DNA of 64,000 nt from NCBI RefSeq assembly GCF_004324835.1, contig NW_021163070.1, positions 154,501 through 218,500 on the forward strand, given 5' to 3'. A program made the position numbers and the translations under genes. Below, one piece after another: positions 33,573-45,900 of this stretch (positions are counted from its first letter, which is position 1; the number at the start of each line of letters is the position of its first letter). The notes beneath the pieces are model-generated. The model did no database searches and was not told the origin of the DNA. It was given only the letters and a program-made list of their open reading frames with translations. The DNA comes from Dendronephthya gigantea. Lineage: Eukaryota > Cnidaria > Anthozoa > Malacalcyonacea > Nephtheidae.

Positions 33573-35690
33573 TCTTAGATATATGTACCAAAATTATGGT
33601 ATTTTAGCACAATCTTATCTGAAAGAAGGGACTCATACAGATCATCCTTATCTTCCCCACTCTCTGCATATAGAGTCCTCTTGAATAGGGAAAACAGGTG
33701 AGGCCTGTCATCCATGGAAATTGCGTTCTTCTTTTCATGAAGCCAACGCCACACCTAGACAAAATATCCTTTTAATTGAAAGCTGATGTAGAAAAAAAAA
33801 CATTACATAACCCCATCACCCACAATGTCAGCTTGTTTTTATATTCATTTGAATGTTCAAATCAGGGATGGATTTACGGGAGGAAAAGAATAGAGAAGAG
33901 GAAGAGAAGGTGATTCGAACATATTAATATAAAGCGTGCAAGTGCAACATCAAGATCTATAGCAATTTGTTCATTTGAGATATTCCTGGTTTCAAGATGT
34001 TTACATCTTTCCATAAAACAGGAACATATAAAGTTTGATAGAAATAATATTGTTTCATTCTCATTTGATTTCATTATTTCTATCGGAAAATTCTTGTTTC
34101 TTTAATATGTTATTTTGGGAGAGTTGGAATTGTTAAATTTTTCAAAAAAATTATATAATTTTGTTTTATTTCTGTACCATATTTGGCCGAGCAACCCCCC
34201 CTAAGCAAATCATGCTGGATCCATCCCTGGTTCAAATATTCAAATGAAAGTTGCAAACTGGCACTAGGCAGGGTAAATAGAGAATAGAAACTAAAAATTA
34301 GCAAAACTATTGACAACTATACTGTACCTGTTGAAGAATATGAAAAATACATAAAACCGTTGTTGCTTTTGGCCAGACTACATTCAAGGCTTCTGGTAGC
34401 TCATAGCAATTGTCAGTCATGAATACTTGTGGGCCAGATGCTGTAGCTCCATAAAAACCAAAATCGGATGTTGCGGATTGGTATAATTCTAAGGCATCTA
34501 CAAGAGTTGGTTTCTTTTCTTCACTGGTTACAATGATCTCCAACGGAAGGGCACCACAAACACTGTGGGTTACCATGATGAACACACAGAGGTTGTACTC
34601 TTTCATGTTTGATGAAGAGTCAAGAAAAACTAAATCTTTAGACTGTGCAACCTGTTTGAAAAAGGAAATAGTGTAAAGTAATAAGTTCGTTCTAAGTACC
34701 GAGGGTGTATTTTGTTATTGTGGTAAATTATGATATATTCCCATTTTCACTCAGGCAATATTTTTTAGCAACAAGAAATGTTTGAATTAAGAGCTGGCAT
34801 AACCTAACTTTCCAGGGTCGTTATAAATGTTTTTAGAAAGAGGTTCACTCATGACACTAGAAACCATTGGAGGGGGAGGGGGCAGAAATCCTTGCCCAAG
34901 TGAATTCACCTAGATGTTTCTTAGGAGTCACAGGTTACATAGCTCTGCCTTAAAGCAAGACAGTTCTAAAAAATTGTCTAAGTGGAAATCAGTCTTTACT
35001 CATTTTAGGCTGGAGCTTCTCTCTGACAAGGAAAGGTTAAAAATTTTATTAATTGTTAAATATTACCAATTTGTTAACTCTTTTCATCAGTGGAGTAATA
35101 ATAACCAGGATAAACAGCTGCTCAATGGTTTCATCAAACTTTTGAAATTTCAATACATAGTCCTCATCTTTTTGCTCTAGGTTCTTTATTCTCTCCTCAA
35201 GTGCTGAAAACATAGTCGATAGGCTTCCACATCCAAATTGCTCTTTCTTAAACTCTGTGTAAATATCGTTGAAGTCTTTTCATCTTGGCGCTTGTGAACG
35301 ATCAAAAAATCTCTTGTGATACTCAAAATCATCCTTGCTTTAACTCTTGAGCTGCCTCAACAACTCTTGATAGGCTGCAGCTGGTAACAGGCCACAAGCA
35401 AACATCTCTTTGATTTGTTTTATCATTGAGTCTGGTATATCTCTGAAGCTCAATGAGTGCAGTGAATCAACCGAGTGGTTATGGCTCCATTCTATATCAA
35501 TAGATGAAGAAAAATCTTTATACTCTGTATTTTGGCAAATTCGCACAATCAAAGAGAAAGGGCAATTGGTATTCTTATTAACGAGGTGCTCGACTGTCGG
35601 CAGATTCGAAATTTGCGGCGCAGTATTTGGTCAAAGTTGGGATTTTACGTTGTTGATGGTTAAACAATTGAAATCTACTTGAAAACTTCT
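33573..35690 (-). pseudogene. MULE-type transposase gene (SWIM/MULE family), multi-exon, decayed and 3' truncated
   Basis: Pieces in order on the minus strand. About 35690-35340: WSHNHSVDSLHSLSFRDIPD and IKQIKEMFACGLLPAAAYQE, the upstream DNA-binding/linker region. 35339-35060: RFFDRSQAPR, stop, KDFNDIYTEFKKEQFG, then a coiled coil ending IITPLMKRV. Exon 34651-34328 between clean splice sites: DLVFLDSSSNMKEYN, MVTHSVCGALPLEIIV, QVFMTDNCYELPEALNVVWP, LCIFHILQQ. Exon 33754-33573: VWRWLHEKKNAISMDDRPHL and FKRTLYAESGED. The Asp in FLDSSSN and in MTDN are the first two catalytic positions of the MULE DDE fold. The C-terminal SWIM part is missing and at least two stops are present. Neighbouring scraps are unrelated. 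Confidence 0.82.
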
Positions 35691-36006
35691 TGAAATGCGT
35701 CCATTTGCAGAAAGTGAGTAAATTTCAAATTAATATATATCTGTCACAAAATGGTAACTTTTTTACACCAAAAATTATTATTATTATTATTATTATTTAA
35801 GAGTATTTAGAGACAGTAACCTTTCACTTACGTGATTTTCAAAGGGCCGTGTGTTTAAAAGTATCTAGTGATAACTAATACAATACATTACAAACAGACG
35901 ATTACAACAGATTAATATAACTAGTAGAACAATAATTAAAATGGGGCAAGACTAGCGAGTTGTAAATTTTGACCAACTCCTGTTGTGGGACAAATTCTTT
36001 TGGTTT
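35691..36006. other. Non-coding stretch with an ATT microsatellite
   Basis: A TTA/ATT microsatellite at about 35773-35798; the rest is featureless AT-rich DNA. Confidence 0.5.
35773..35798. repeat. ATT trinucleotide microsatellite
   Basis: About eight uninterrupted ATT units. Confidence 0.9.
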
Positions 36007-36431
36007 TCATAAAAGAGCTATGGTTTTTGAATTTTTTTTGCATTGTTCTTCGTTGTGCTTGTTCCATTTTAATTGGTCATCAATGGTGAGTCCAAGCACA
36101 GTTTTCTCCCTTACCGGTTTTATTTCATATTCACCATATTTTATCTTTGGTCTTTCTAGAATTTTTTGGAGGTTATTTGGTGATCCAATAAGCATGTACT
36201 CGGTTTTCTTAAGATTTAATGTTAATTTGTTACTAATTAGCCATTTGTGGATATTTTTTAAGTCACAGTTTAGTTTTGATTTCCCCTCACAAGAAAGGTT
36301 GGTGTTGTCCGCAAACATTGAGGCCTTAGTAGTTTGAAGACATTTTGGAAGGTTGTTAATGTATAGATTGAATAATAAAGGGCCTAATGTAGAACCCTGT
36401 GGAACGCCACTAAATATTTCAGATATGTCTG
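36007..36431 (-). pseudogene. LINE reverse-transcriptase fragment, 3' side of the target of the 19.6-kb transposon
   Basis: Reads ESDISEIFSGVPQGSTLGPL, LFNLYINNLPKCLQTT, then FADNTNLSCEG in place of the catalytic FADD, and LTLNLKKTEYMLIGS. These are RT motifs 4-6 of a CR1/Jockey-like LINE, with the second Asp of the active site replaced by Asn. The upstream coding sequence continues on the far side of the large transposon at 56082-56130, where the minus strand reads QIYKINNA next to the target duplication. The pre-insertion frame was therefore KINNAESDISEI. Confidence 0.85.
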
Positions 36432-36440
36432 ATTCGGCAT

Positions 36441-36558
36441 TAGCCTGAGTAGACAGACGTCCTTTCACTCCTGCCTGAGGAGGAGGGAGCGAAAGAAACG
36501 TCTGAGCAACGACAGCAGAAATTCCATACTGATGACGTCTATCTAACGAGATTTCGGT
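36441..36558. repeat. Left terminal inverted repeat of the 19.6-kb transposon
   Basis: Reverse complement of 55954-56072. Contains CCTTTCACTCCTGCCTGAGG and AAATTCCATACTGATGACG in both arms. Confidence 0.93.
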
Positions 36559-36680
36559 AGTTGTTCTGATTGGTTGAAACAGTGGAAATATTGCATAATT
36601 ATTATACATCCCGTAGGGCATAATTACCGCAAAAAGTTATAAAGTACCTGGAATATTGCGGGTTTCATTTGAGTGGTATC

Positions 36681-39285
36681 ATGAATATTCAGTGCGTTGT
36701 ATGCTTAAATGACATTAAAAAAACTAAATTTAAAAAACTCAAAAAAGAGCCGCACCAAAGCTTGCAGATTAATCGAAAATTTGCCTTACGAAATTAACTC
36801 AAACCAAACTTTAAACAAAAAGTTGTATGTTTGCAAGAAATGCTTTCGTGGGCTGAATAAGAGAGGTCTTATCCGAAATCTACAAGTTTGTGAAGAACAA
36901 CTAAGTTTTGCAACAGGATGTAAGAAAAGAAAAGTTTCAAGCTGTGAATCTGCCAACGCGGGTGACAGCGAGAGATCAAATTACATAAGTACACCAACGA
37001 AAGATCATGCGACCAAGAAATTGTGCTCCGGTTTGTCGCCCATATCCAAACCTGTAATGTCTACAAGTACAGCAACCACAGATCAATCACAGACTGGAGT
37101 CAGGGTAAGATACATTATTTTAGGGATAATGTGCATTCAGAGATTCAACATGAACTGATGTAAATTGTATTTCATGTACTATGTTATAAATGATAGCTTC
37201 AGGTTTCAATTTATACATATGAACTTTGTATTTAATTCCTTTTTATATGCTCACCACGAATTGACTTTAACACATATCTATTTACCTTGAACATCTCGAG
37301 GTTACATGGCCTTCTCAGACAAAACAACGAACTCTACAGCCAGCATTACAATTGCTTGGAAAAGCACTACAAGGAACATGGGATGATATAGCTTCTGCAG
37401 CATTTAAAGTGAAAGAATTGAAAGGAAAACTATTTAAGTTTGCTGTGTGTGAAGTGGCTAAAGAATGCAATTCGTTATGTTCCTCCAAAAACCCATCTGT
37501 GTTACAGAAATTATTGCTGTTTTATCACTAGAGGTAATATGCAATGAGTTGAAGGAAAGGGCTCCTTTACTCTTTAGTATATTAATGACTGTTGGAATAC
37601 CATCTCGTTCTGTCAAGAAGGATATCCAGTGGATGCCAAGTGTTGCAGCTGCCGCTTCAATTCTTTTGAAGGAGAGATGTCGAAATATGAATGGCTTTCA
37701 AATCCTCTTCACAATCTGCATGAAACATACAGGATTCAGGGCTATGTCTAATATTATGTCATCATTGAAAGTTGGTGTATCTTCAACATATTATAATAAG
37801 AAATGCAATTGTTATGGGGATAGTTTTGATGCCAATCTCAAAACTATCAAGAAAAAGGATGAACCAATCCTTTCTATTAATGCTACTAAACAGGATACAA
37901 AACTAGGCAATGATGACTTGGAAAAAGACACTCATTCATTATCATCAGGTTATAAATTTCCTTTTGATAATTTTGACATATTCCAAAAGGTACGGGACAT
38001 GACAGAGGACAATCAGAATAAAGATATACATTGGGTAAATCACAATGCTGTGAAGAATAGAGTTTCTGGTAATCATCTGCCTGATGATGTCCCAAGTTGT
38101 GATCTGACTGAGCTCAACAATAAAAAACTCTTGCCCAACTCTATTGATCATGTCATACAGATGTCAAACTATATTGAACTTGTTGAGAGGGTGTTGACAG
38201 ATGAAATCCCATACCTAGAATTTTGTAGGCCTGTGGTTAGAAAGCACATCCCACATTCCCATTCATATGAAATGGCAAAGAAGACTGAGAAGGTGTGTTA
38301 TTGACTACATTATTAAAACATACATGGTATTGAGTAGGACATTGTATCGTATGAACATGGAAAATATGCTTGTTGTTTTAATTCCCTTTCATCCAAGATT
38401 AATTTAGTATATTACAGTAGTTACTAAGCCTTAATAAATCATTAAGCAGCAGTGTGGCATATTATACCCTACTTTGTTATTTTACTGTCTAATCTCAAAC
38501 AATTTTACCGTCTAATTTCAAACAATTTTACTTCTCAAGATTTTAGATAGTGTAAAATAAAAAATAGTGAACACTAGTATGTACACTGCGTGTACGTCCA
38601 TTTTAAAAGGAGTAGTTCATTTACCTTTTGAATATTACTAAATTACAAAACAAGTTGCTACAACTTGTCGAAAACCACGTTTATAGGGTGCAGCACAACA
38701 TTGTTCAGCCCTGTTTTTACCAACCTGGAACAACTTGTGTGTTTTTATCTGTGTACACCATTAATTATCCACTAATTTATAGGAATGCCTTGGGATTATT
38801 TTCAGGAATGAAAATACAACTGAAGGAATGATTGATGTTGTTCCGATACTTCGGCCTTCATCGAATGAGGTCCTTCATCGGCAGCTTAACCAAAACACAG
38901 ATAAATTTATAGTTTTTTATTGTGAATATATGCACGGTAAAAGGAAAATGCCTATTCACCGCCTACAACAGAAAAATATAACAAACAAGACATTCCCCAT
39001 GCTAGGGATTAGCCAAAACGGCGCGAAAAGTATAGTGAGCAAGGCCGGGGGGCCAGAACAGATGTTCTTCGCCATTTGCACACATATATACCAAAAGGTT
39101 CAAATGGTTTTTATCATAAAACTGGAATAGTTACAGTCCAACTTACTGTTGAGCATACAGTCAACTCTCAACTATCTGTAACAAATGGGTTCACCTCAGA
39201 TGATTGGCTGAAAGGAATGCATGTTGAAATAGCAGATTGGCATGCTGAGATGAATTTTCTTGATGTAAGTTATGAATCTAATTAA
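36681..39285 (+). pseudogene. DUF6589-type transposase, N-terminal and central part
   Basis: Opens with a Cys-x2-Cys segment (MNIQCVVCLND) and, after a one-base frame change in an A-run, a second Cys cluster (YVCKKCFRGLNKRGL). Exon 1 ends at GTAAGA near 37106. Exon 2 (37319-38292) has KQRTLQPALQLLGKALQGTW and, after another frame change near 37530, VICNELKERAPLLFSILMTV, MPSVAAAASILLKERCRNMN, then FPFDNFDIFQKVRDMTEDNQ, HWVNHNAVKNRVSGNHLPDD and HIPHSHSYEMAKK. A third block starts near 38785 (ECLGIIFRNENTTEGMIDVV). Insert-like DNA follows, then HTYIPKGSNGFYHKTG and VEIADWHAEMNFLD with a GTAAGT donor. The DNQN...HWVxHNAVxNRVSGN and DWHAEMNFL blocks are those of DUF6589 proteins, frequent in fungal and invertebrate transposons. 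Several frame changes show it is dead. The C-terminal exon lies at 53048-53426, displaced by the nested transposon. Confidence 0.82.
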
Positions 39286-39713
39286 CCACAATTATTTTTA
39301 ATCGAGTCTAATGCTTTAAGACACTTTCAATCATTAATTCAATTAGAGTTTTACTTGACATTTGAAAACTAATTCAGATTCCCATTGCACGCATAAATGT
39401 GATGGATAGATCGCGGCTCTCCAAAACACTGACCCTGGCTACGCCGCTGCCTAAACTCGGCAAAACAATTTCCCTTTCCGATTACGTGCTTCGCTATGAG
39501 TGGAAATCAACTTATCAAATTGCCTAAATAATGTGAAGGCTGTTAAAGTTTTGTAATAGTACCCAAGCAGGAAATGGTATTTCAGCGTTTGTACATTCCA
39601 AAATACCGGGGGAGCAGACCCCTGGACCAGCCTTGTTTTTCTCTGTCTTCGGTGCTCATCGGGCATAATATCCCCCGCCCCCCCCAAATTTCTAGGCCCG
39701 TACGCCTATGACA
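39286..39713. other. Non-coding stretch of the outer transposon, probably a small inserted repeat
   Basis: Contains GC-rich, C-run sequence near 39595-39715, bounded by CTGGCTACGCCGC (about 39424) and GTACGCCTATGACAG (about 39700). This unlike-composition block could be a short non-autonomous element or SINE, but its ends were not established. The missing middle of the transposase was not found here. Confidence 0.35.
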
Positions 39714-39735
39714 GGTAACAACACATCTCTTGATC

Positions 39736-39766
39736 CAGGCGGTGTGCGCATTGGGGTCGCAAAGCA
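39736..39766. repeat. Left terminal inverted repeat of the nested 13.3-kb transposon
   Basis: 31 bp, an exact inverted match to 53017-53047, with imperfect similarity for a few more bases inward. Confidence 0.93.
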
Positions 39767-39887
39767 TTGCGGGGAAAAAATAAAATATGCTCATTTGCAT
39801 TCTGACTCGACTGCGCAACGAGCAGGAAACTTAATCCGGATTCAAATTTAAAAAAAAGACAAAGAGTATTGATTGTTTCATTTGAAT

Positions 39888-42785
39888 ATGGGAATCAGCG
39901 GGTTGTTGCCTTTCATTAAAAGATTTGGTAACCAATACAACCTACGCACGTTTTCGGGTCAAAAGGTCGCCATTGACGCATCTTGTTGGATTCACAAAGG
40001 CCTATATATTTCGATTAACCGGAGTGGAAACCGCGAAGGGTAAGTATATTAAACTCGCAATTGAATTTGGGTCTCATACTGTATATAATTGTATATAAAT
40101 TGTATATAAATTCCATAGATGTACCAATGTTTTCAAACGACATTTAAAAATTGTTATGGATACTGGCGTTATTCCGATCGTTGTGTTCGATGGTTTGCCT
40201 TTGAAAGCAAAGGCTATGGAGCATCAACGTAGACAAAGGTATAAAGAAAAACACATTGATACTATAAATGTAACTTACGTATTTGGCCTGGTATAAATAT
40301 TTGTTATATAATGTTATAAGTTCAGATATTCTTGTAAATTTTGACACAGCCAAAGAGAAGACTTCTTAAAAAGGGCGGCTGAGCCGAATATTTCAGAAGA
40401 GCAAGCCAGGAAATTAAGAAGTCAAGCTGTGTCTATTATACATGAAGACGTCCAGAACTGCATAAACGTTAGTATTATTGGAGAAAAATACAATTTGGAT
40501 TATTTGGAATGATTATATATTTTATATGAAGATTTGTTTTAATGAAATAACAAATATTATATTGATTTTTTGGCTTTAAGGTCTGCAAAAGTGAGAATGT
40601 GAAGTACCTTGTCTCGCCATACGAGTCTGATGCCCAAATCACTCACCTGGTGAATAAGGGGCATGCGGATTTTGCTCTTACTGAGGATTCAGATCTGTTG
40701 GCATATGGCTGCAATAAGGTTTGTATTATGGTCTGCCATTAAAGCTGCATGCTCAACAAGGAGGGATTCTTGTTTACAGGACAACAAATGGGAGGGAGGG
40801 GTTCTTGTTTACAGGACAACAAATGCAAGATAAAATGATGCAAAAAATCTGAGCTCTCTGTTTTGAATGCCTCCTTAAGTAGTCTATGCTACCATTCCAC
40901 CTTAGTCGAAGCATAGATACAAGAAATTTAGCTGCATATGCTGTGCCAATTAATTTATACTGTTAACATGATAATGCTTAATGTTTCTCTCACCCACCTA
41001 ATAGGTTTAGAGAGATTTATTAGCAGCAGACTGCTACTAATAAATCTCTCTAGCAATGTACACTGTCATGCTTATATTAAGCATGTTTCATATGGGATGT
41101 AACCAGCTATGCACAAGCAATGAGTTAATTGATAGATAGCTGCAGCAGCTCACAGCAATGTGTGGAAAAAGTAATATAAATTGAATGGCATAAATATATA
41201 TTGCACTGTTATATCTAAGGTTATGGTGAAGGTGTCACTGAATGGTGATGGCACTCTTTTTATATTGGATGAGGTGATTGATGGGCTACAGTTGACATTC
41301 CCTGTGTTCCAAAATATGTGTGTTGCTGCAGGGTGTGATTACCTCAAAAACATCAAAGGCTTTGGCATAAATAAATCTTATGTGTTAAGCAAGAAACAAG
41401 GATCCAATTTCTTGCAAGTCCTATCAAATGTAAAAGGTGCACCAGCAAATTATGTTACCGACTTTGAGAATGCTCAGGCAGTTTTCAGACACCAAACAGT
41501 CTTTGACATTGAATCCTGTAAGACTGTTCCATTGCAAGAATGTTTGGTTGACCTTTCTTTAGATGCAAAATTTCTATGTGGAAAGTATCCTTTTCAACAA
41601 CTGTGAACAGTATTTACTCTGTCTAAAGCTGGTTTTATACCAGGGAATTATTTCCAACATTAATACCAGACAATTTTATTTGCCAGTGAGAGTACTGCCA
41701 GTATATGGGTTAAAAATTTATCATCGTAAGAAATATTTTATGAATTGATCCTTAACTTTCTACTGTAGTATTCTTGAAACTTCTTATGCCAATGACATTG
41801 CTGTTGGTAACATCAACCTGTCTACAGGAGAAAAAGTTGATAATAATGTGCATTTTTGGAATACTAGTACCCTAAATGGTGTGTCGACAGGTCAATAGAC
41901 AAAGTCAAATGTTATAAACCAGTTTTTTTAGCAATATAGTCTTTCTTCAGTCATACATGTCAATTAGCCCCCTTTAGTTACAGTACAACTTCCAGCAATT
42001 GGTCCTACAGTAACTACTACACAGAAAGTGTAATGCTAATTTTTTTACCTGAAGGTACATGTGATCACCAAGAAGAATTTGTTTGTGATATTGTGTCAAT
42101 GGAAAAATCTTCCTTCCATTGGAGAATTCCACAGTTTCCTGTTATGTGCTTGGAATTTAGTCATGTAACCTTCCAAAAAGACATGTCCCAGACTTATGAT
42201 GGTGTTGTCCAAACATGTGAACTCACAAACATTTGCTTAGGCAAATTTAAGTGCATGTCTCACTGCGAAATAAACATAAATGGTAAAGTGTACACAGTAC
42301 TTTGGAAATTAGAAAGGATAGATGTCACACCAGTAGAATCTGATGCAACAGGTATTGATGAACAGCATGATGTTCTCTCAGATGAAGAAACAACAGAAAC
42401 CACCCATTGTTTACCATTTAAAGTGCTTGGTACCTGCCACTCTACTAGCAGACAAAATACCCTTGAACAGGCCTTTACGTACCTGGAGGAGCACAACCGA
42501 CCAGTGTTTGCAAAAATTGAATCCGAACCAGACAACATCCATGACAAGCATGCCATTGCTGTTTATGTAATGTCATCATCAGATTATGAAAAAGATGGAT
42601 ACATCCCAAGTGAACTTACAAAATATATTCATCCTATCATCAGTGATCCAGACTTAGATGTTTCAATACACAAAATTAGGTTTTCTACAACATTTCAAAA
42701 GATTGGATTCTATCTTACTATTAACATAACCAAAAAAGGATTGTGGGACAATGCTGTTATAAAAGCTAGTAAAAATGTTGTGTAA
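39888..42785 (+). CDS. EXO1/XPG-like 5' flap/exonuclease fused to a C-terminal HIRAN domain (7 exons, about 577 aa)
   Basis: Exons 39888-40039, 40119-40238, 40350-40467, 40581-40718, 41220-41584, 41769-41878 and 42055-42785. All have GT-AG borders and matching phases, total 1734 nt including the stop, with no internal stop. The N-domain starts MGISGLLPFIKRFGNQYNLR and has VAIDASCWIHKG (first catalytic Asp) and IPIVVFDGLPLKAKA. The I-domain has YLVSPYESDAQITHL and LTEDSDLLAYGCNK (the acidic metal-binding cluster). Then VAAGCDYLKNIKGFGI gives the GCDYL Asp and helix-hairpin-helix. The MGIxGLLxFIK start and the later spacing are closer to EXO1 than to FEN1. Last exon: a middle domain, an acidic linker, then HIRAN (LPFKVLGTCHS, EPDNIHDKHAIAVYV, GYIPSELTKYI). 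HIRAN binds 3' DNA ends in HLTF/Rad5-type helicases. Likely role: nuclear processing of 5' flaps during transposition or repair. It lies 120 bp inside the left TIR. All visible catalytic acids are present. Confidence 0.85.
40719..41219. other. Intron of the nuclease gene with a short duplication and a hairpin
   Basis: A partly duplicated motif, TTCTTGTTTACAGGACAACA, at about 40766 and 40802, and the 46-bp hairpin at 41007-41052. No coding sequence. Confidence 0.6.
41007..41052. repeat. Hairpin, 22-bp arms
   Basis: TAGAGAGATTTATTAGCAG on the left and its reverse complement (one mismatch) on the right, almost no loop. Lies in an intron; could be a foldback relic or form a stable RNA stem. Confidence 0.75.
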
Positions 42786-42916
42786 ATTGTCCATACCTTA
42801 GTGTTGATTAAACAAACTATTTACATCATTATTTATAAAAAAATAAGAATGTTAATGAACATAGGTCAATGTAAATTATATAATATACAGCTACGCAGCT
42901 AGCTTGTGTCATTTGA

Positions 42917-45900
42917 TTAATCGCTTTCAGGGGGTGGCAATTGTATGGGTTCTCTGTGAAATTTCGCTCGGGCTGTAAGTTGTCCCTTCTGTGGCAACGA
43001 TGCCCTATTAGCAACAAATGCTCCTGGATCCCCGCGTTTTGACAACCTTACTTTTTCTAGGCGCTCTTGTTTTCTTGAAGGATGGCAATTCAAATTCCGA
43101 ATAACGTTCCTTAGCACCTGTCCAGTAATAATATCCGAGATCAGGATCAATTCTCTTACTGAATTCACTCAGGATTTTTGGCTGTGCTTCTAAGAACTGT
43201 TTGACATCAAATATGTTGCCCAACATATCATGCATCATCCCGATCATGCCCTCTACATCATCTGTCGCAGAAGCTCTGGGATGTTCGGGTGGCAATCCTC
43301 TGCTCTCGTTCTCCAATCGCCGAAGTTCTCTACTCTCTAAATTGGCCATGAGGCGATGATCGTTTCTCGAGTAAGACCACAGATGTTATTTAGTCGTCTA
43401 ATAAAAAATGTACACGTAAATAAGTTAGATAGTCAAATGTTAGCAAAATCTTAATATTGCATGACATACCGATTTACATCAATTGTACGATAATCAGGCA
43501 TGTAATTGAACCAAGGCATCCAATCAGTCAATATCCAATTCTTCATTTCTGTGTAATAATTTGATCTTTGGGTTTCTGACAAACCTCGCCCGTCTGCGGC
43601 TTTGTGCCAGTTATGTAATATTTCAATGACTCTGCTTGAACTTTCGTGACGCATCCGACGTAAGTAGTTTACCACACCACGACCAACGAGTCTCTCACAA
43701 TCAGGAACCGACTGCTTATTTTTTCCGGTTAATGCCTCATATGTCAATCCGGTCGTGGGGTCGTGGAGAGCATCTCGTAAATGTCGCAAATCGATACCTG
43801 GAATATGACCCTGGCGAAGACGCGAACATATGCGTTTAAGAAGGTGGTTGTGGTCTTCGCGGTGATGTACTCTCTCCCCATCCATATTTTTCTCAGGCTG
43901 GTACAAATGGCTGACGAAATCTGCAGGGTCACTTGCATAATTTCGAAGGTCATCTATCTTCTTTCGATACAGAAATATCGCCATAATTGATTTTAAAACT
44001 TCACCATTAGTTTCTGCTCTTCCTAATAAAAAAGAGGGGTTAATTCAAGTGAATCTCCTGAGTTGATTGTGAATTGTGATGTTACTCTGAGTGTGTGTAA
44101 CCCACACCGGACAAGCTTGAAAAAGATGATTTACCACAATGAGGCTCGAACCTACGACTGTAACTAGTCCAACGCTAGGCCAACTGCGCTACGCGGTCAA
44201 GTCGGTTCGTTACTTAAAGGTTCATTACTGATTTGAAAGTTACAAATTTTCCTACCGTTTATCCACGGGTGTGGATTGTGTTCGAATGGAAACTGTTTCC
44301 GTCGAAGCATCAACAGTCCATTTCTAAACGACTCTGGGTCGTTAATACTTGTGATAAAGTCGTTCAGCCATTCAACTTCTTCCAATGGGACAGCTGGGTG
44401 TTCTTTCACTGGATTTCCTAACAAAATACAGTTCCATGTTTTAAACATACGCTTTAAAAACGACGAAAACGGTGAAATCAAAGAAGGATATTTGGAAAGA
44501 AAAACGATACACAGTTCCAGGCCTGCCCTATACTTGAACTCTGTTAATGCTTGGTTATACATTTCTTTCTGTTTCATTCAAAGACTACAACACTACATTG
44601 CCGTTATAATACATACCATGTTCGTTCAATATAAACATTGAGGTGATAGTCTTCGTATGCATACCAGTAGCTTCTTTCTTAGCATTTTTTATCAGCTCAA
44701 CAACTGATATTGGTCGAACCAGGCCAGCCGTTCTCAAAGAATTAAACTCTCCATCGGTTGTAAAACCTAAAATAAAGGCATAAAAGATGTTACCATTTTT
44801 AGGTTATTGTGTATAGTTTGTGGCCTGTCCTATGTTTACAATTTAAATTTGTGTTCACTGCCTACCCACAACAGTCATTCCATTTGCTCTCATGACGTCT
44901 TCTAACTCCAACTCAAGTTGCCTTAGTTTTCCATCAGTAATGGACTTATAAGGCATAAAACAGGGATGGCATACGGCTTGCGGTTTCGTAACTTGTCTGC
45001 AATCATGAAGACCAAAATGTGGGTGGCTGCAATACGTTTTTTGGAATACAATCCCTTCAAATAATCAAGGATGTTGGACTTAATGGTTTGCATGTCTAGA
45101 TGGTTACCATCAGAGATAAAAGCATTCAAATCACTTTGTATTTGAATTGCTTTTTTTAATAGTTCCTCAAAACCAATCACATCCCAGGCGAGTTCCATCT
45201 TTGATTGCTCAGAGGAAGCACCACCATCAAGCAATTTTTTGTATGCTTCCTTTGCTGATATTTCATCAGATTTTAAGGAAGCTAAATTCTCTTTTACTAA
45301 CGCTAACATTTTCTTTACATCCACATTGATGAACTTGTGTCTATCTGGAGAGCCAATCCTCTTCACAAATGCGCATCTCTCCTTATATTCGTTGTACAGT
45401 ATCTGCAAGGACCCATCACCAAGATCTTCATCACCAGCCCATATACCCCTTACACTTTCTCTAAGACCATGCCGCACATCACAGGCATCAGCCTTTATCC
45501 ACCACCTCCCAGACAGATTGTTCTCTTTAGCTTTCTCAAGTGCTTTTACCTATAACGAAAACTTACAAATGTGATTCCCTGTGAAAACAGTGACATATTT
45601 TTAATATTATCTATTTAAGGCTTTTTGAGTTTTGTCGAATAAATGGTGTCATCAACAATGTATTGTTTCAGCATACCTGCACATCAACTGATCTTGAAAA
45701 CCCAGAGGCAGCAACCCGCTTTTGTAGTTGTCTAGCTCCCAAACTTGCAATGTTTATTTTCCCCTGTAAGGACAAATATAATCAATGCTTAGAATTTCAA
45801 ATTTTATACACCACTATATTTAAATTTACGGAAGCATTAGCAGTTGGTACCTTGAGTGGATTAAATGTATGAGGATTTCGATTTGAGGCAGGATTGGCTT

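Noticed and set aside
33874-34074. 66-aa minus-strand ORF with a hydrophobic tail as a membrane peptide
   Set aside because: Lies between MULE exons with no motif; intronic or random.
36429-36441. Two-base (AT or TA) or 7-base target duplications for the 19.6-kb transposon
   Set aside because: The symmetric TAGCC...GGCTA ends with a 9-bp duplication fit both the TIR symmetry and the restored LINE frame better.
36709-37158. A complete 149-aa protein starting at 36709
   Set aside because: The real N-terminal Cys pair begins at 36681 in another frame, and the 3' end is read-through beyond a GTAAGA donor. Treated as exon 1 of the transposase remnant.
44133-44198. Functional tRNA gene
   Set aside because: Acceptor and T stems mispair and the anticodon loop has the wrong size.
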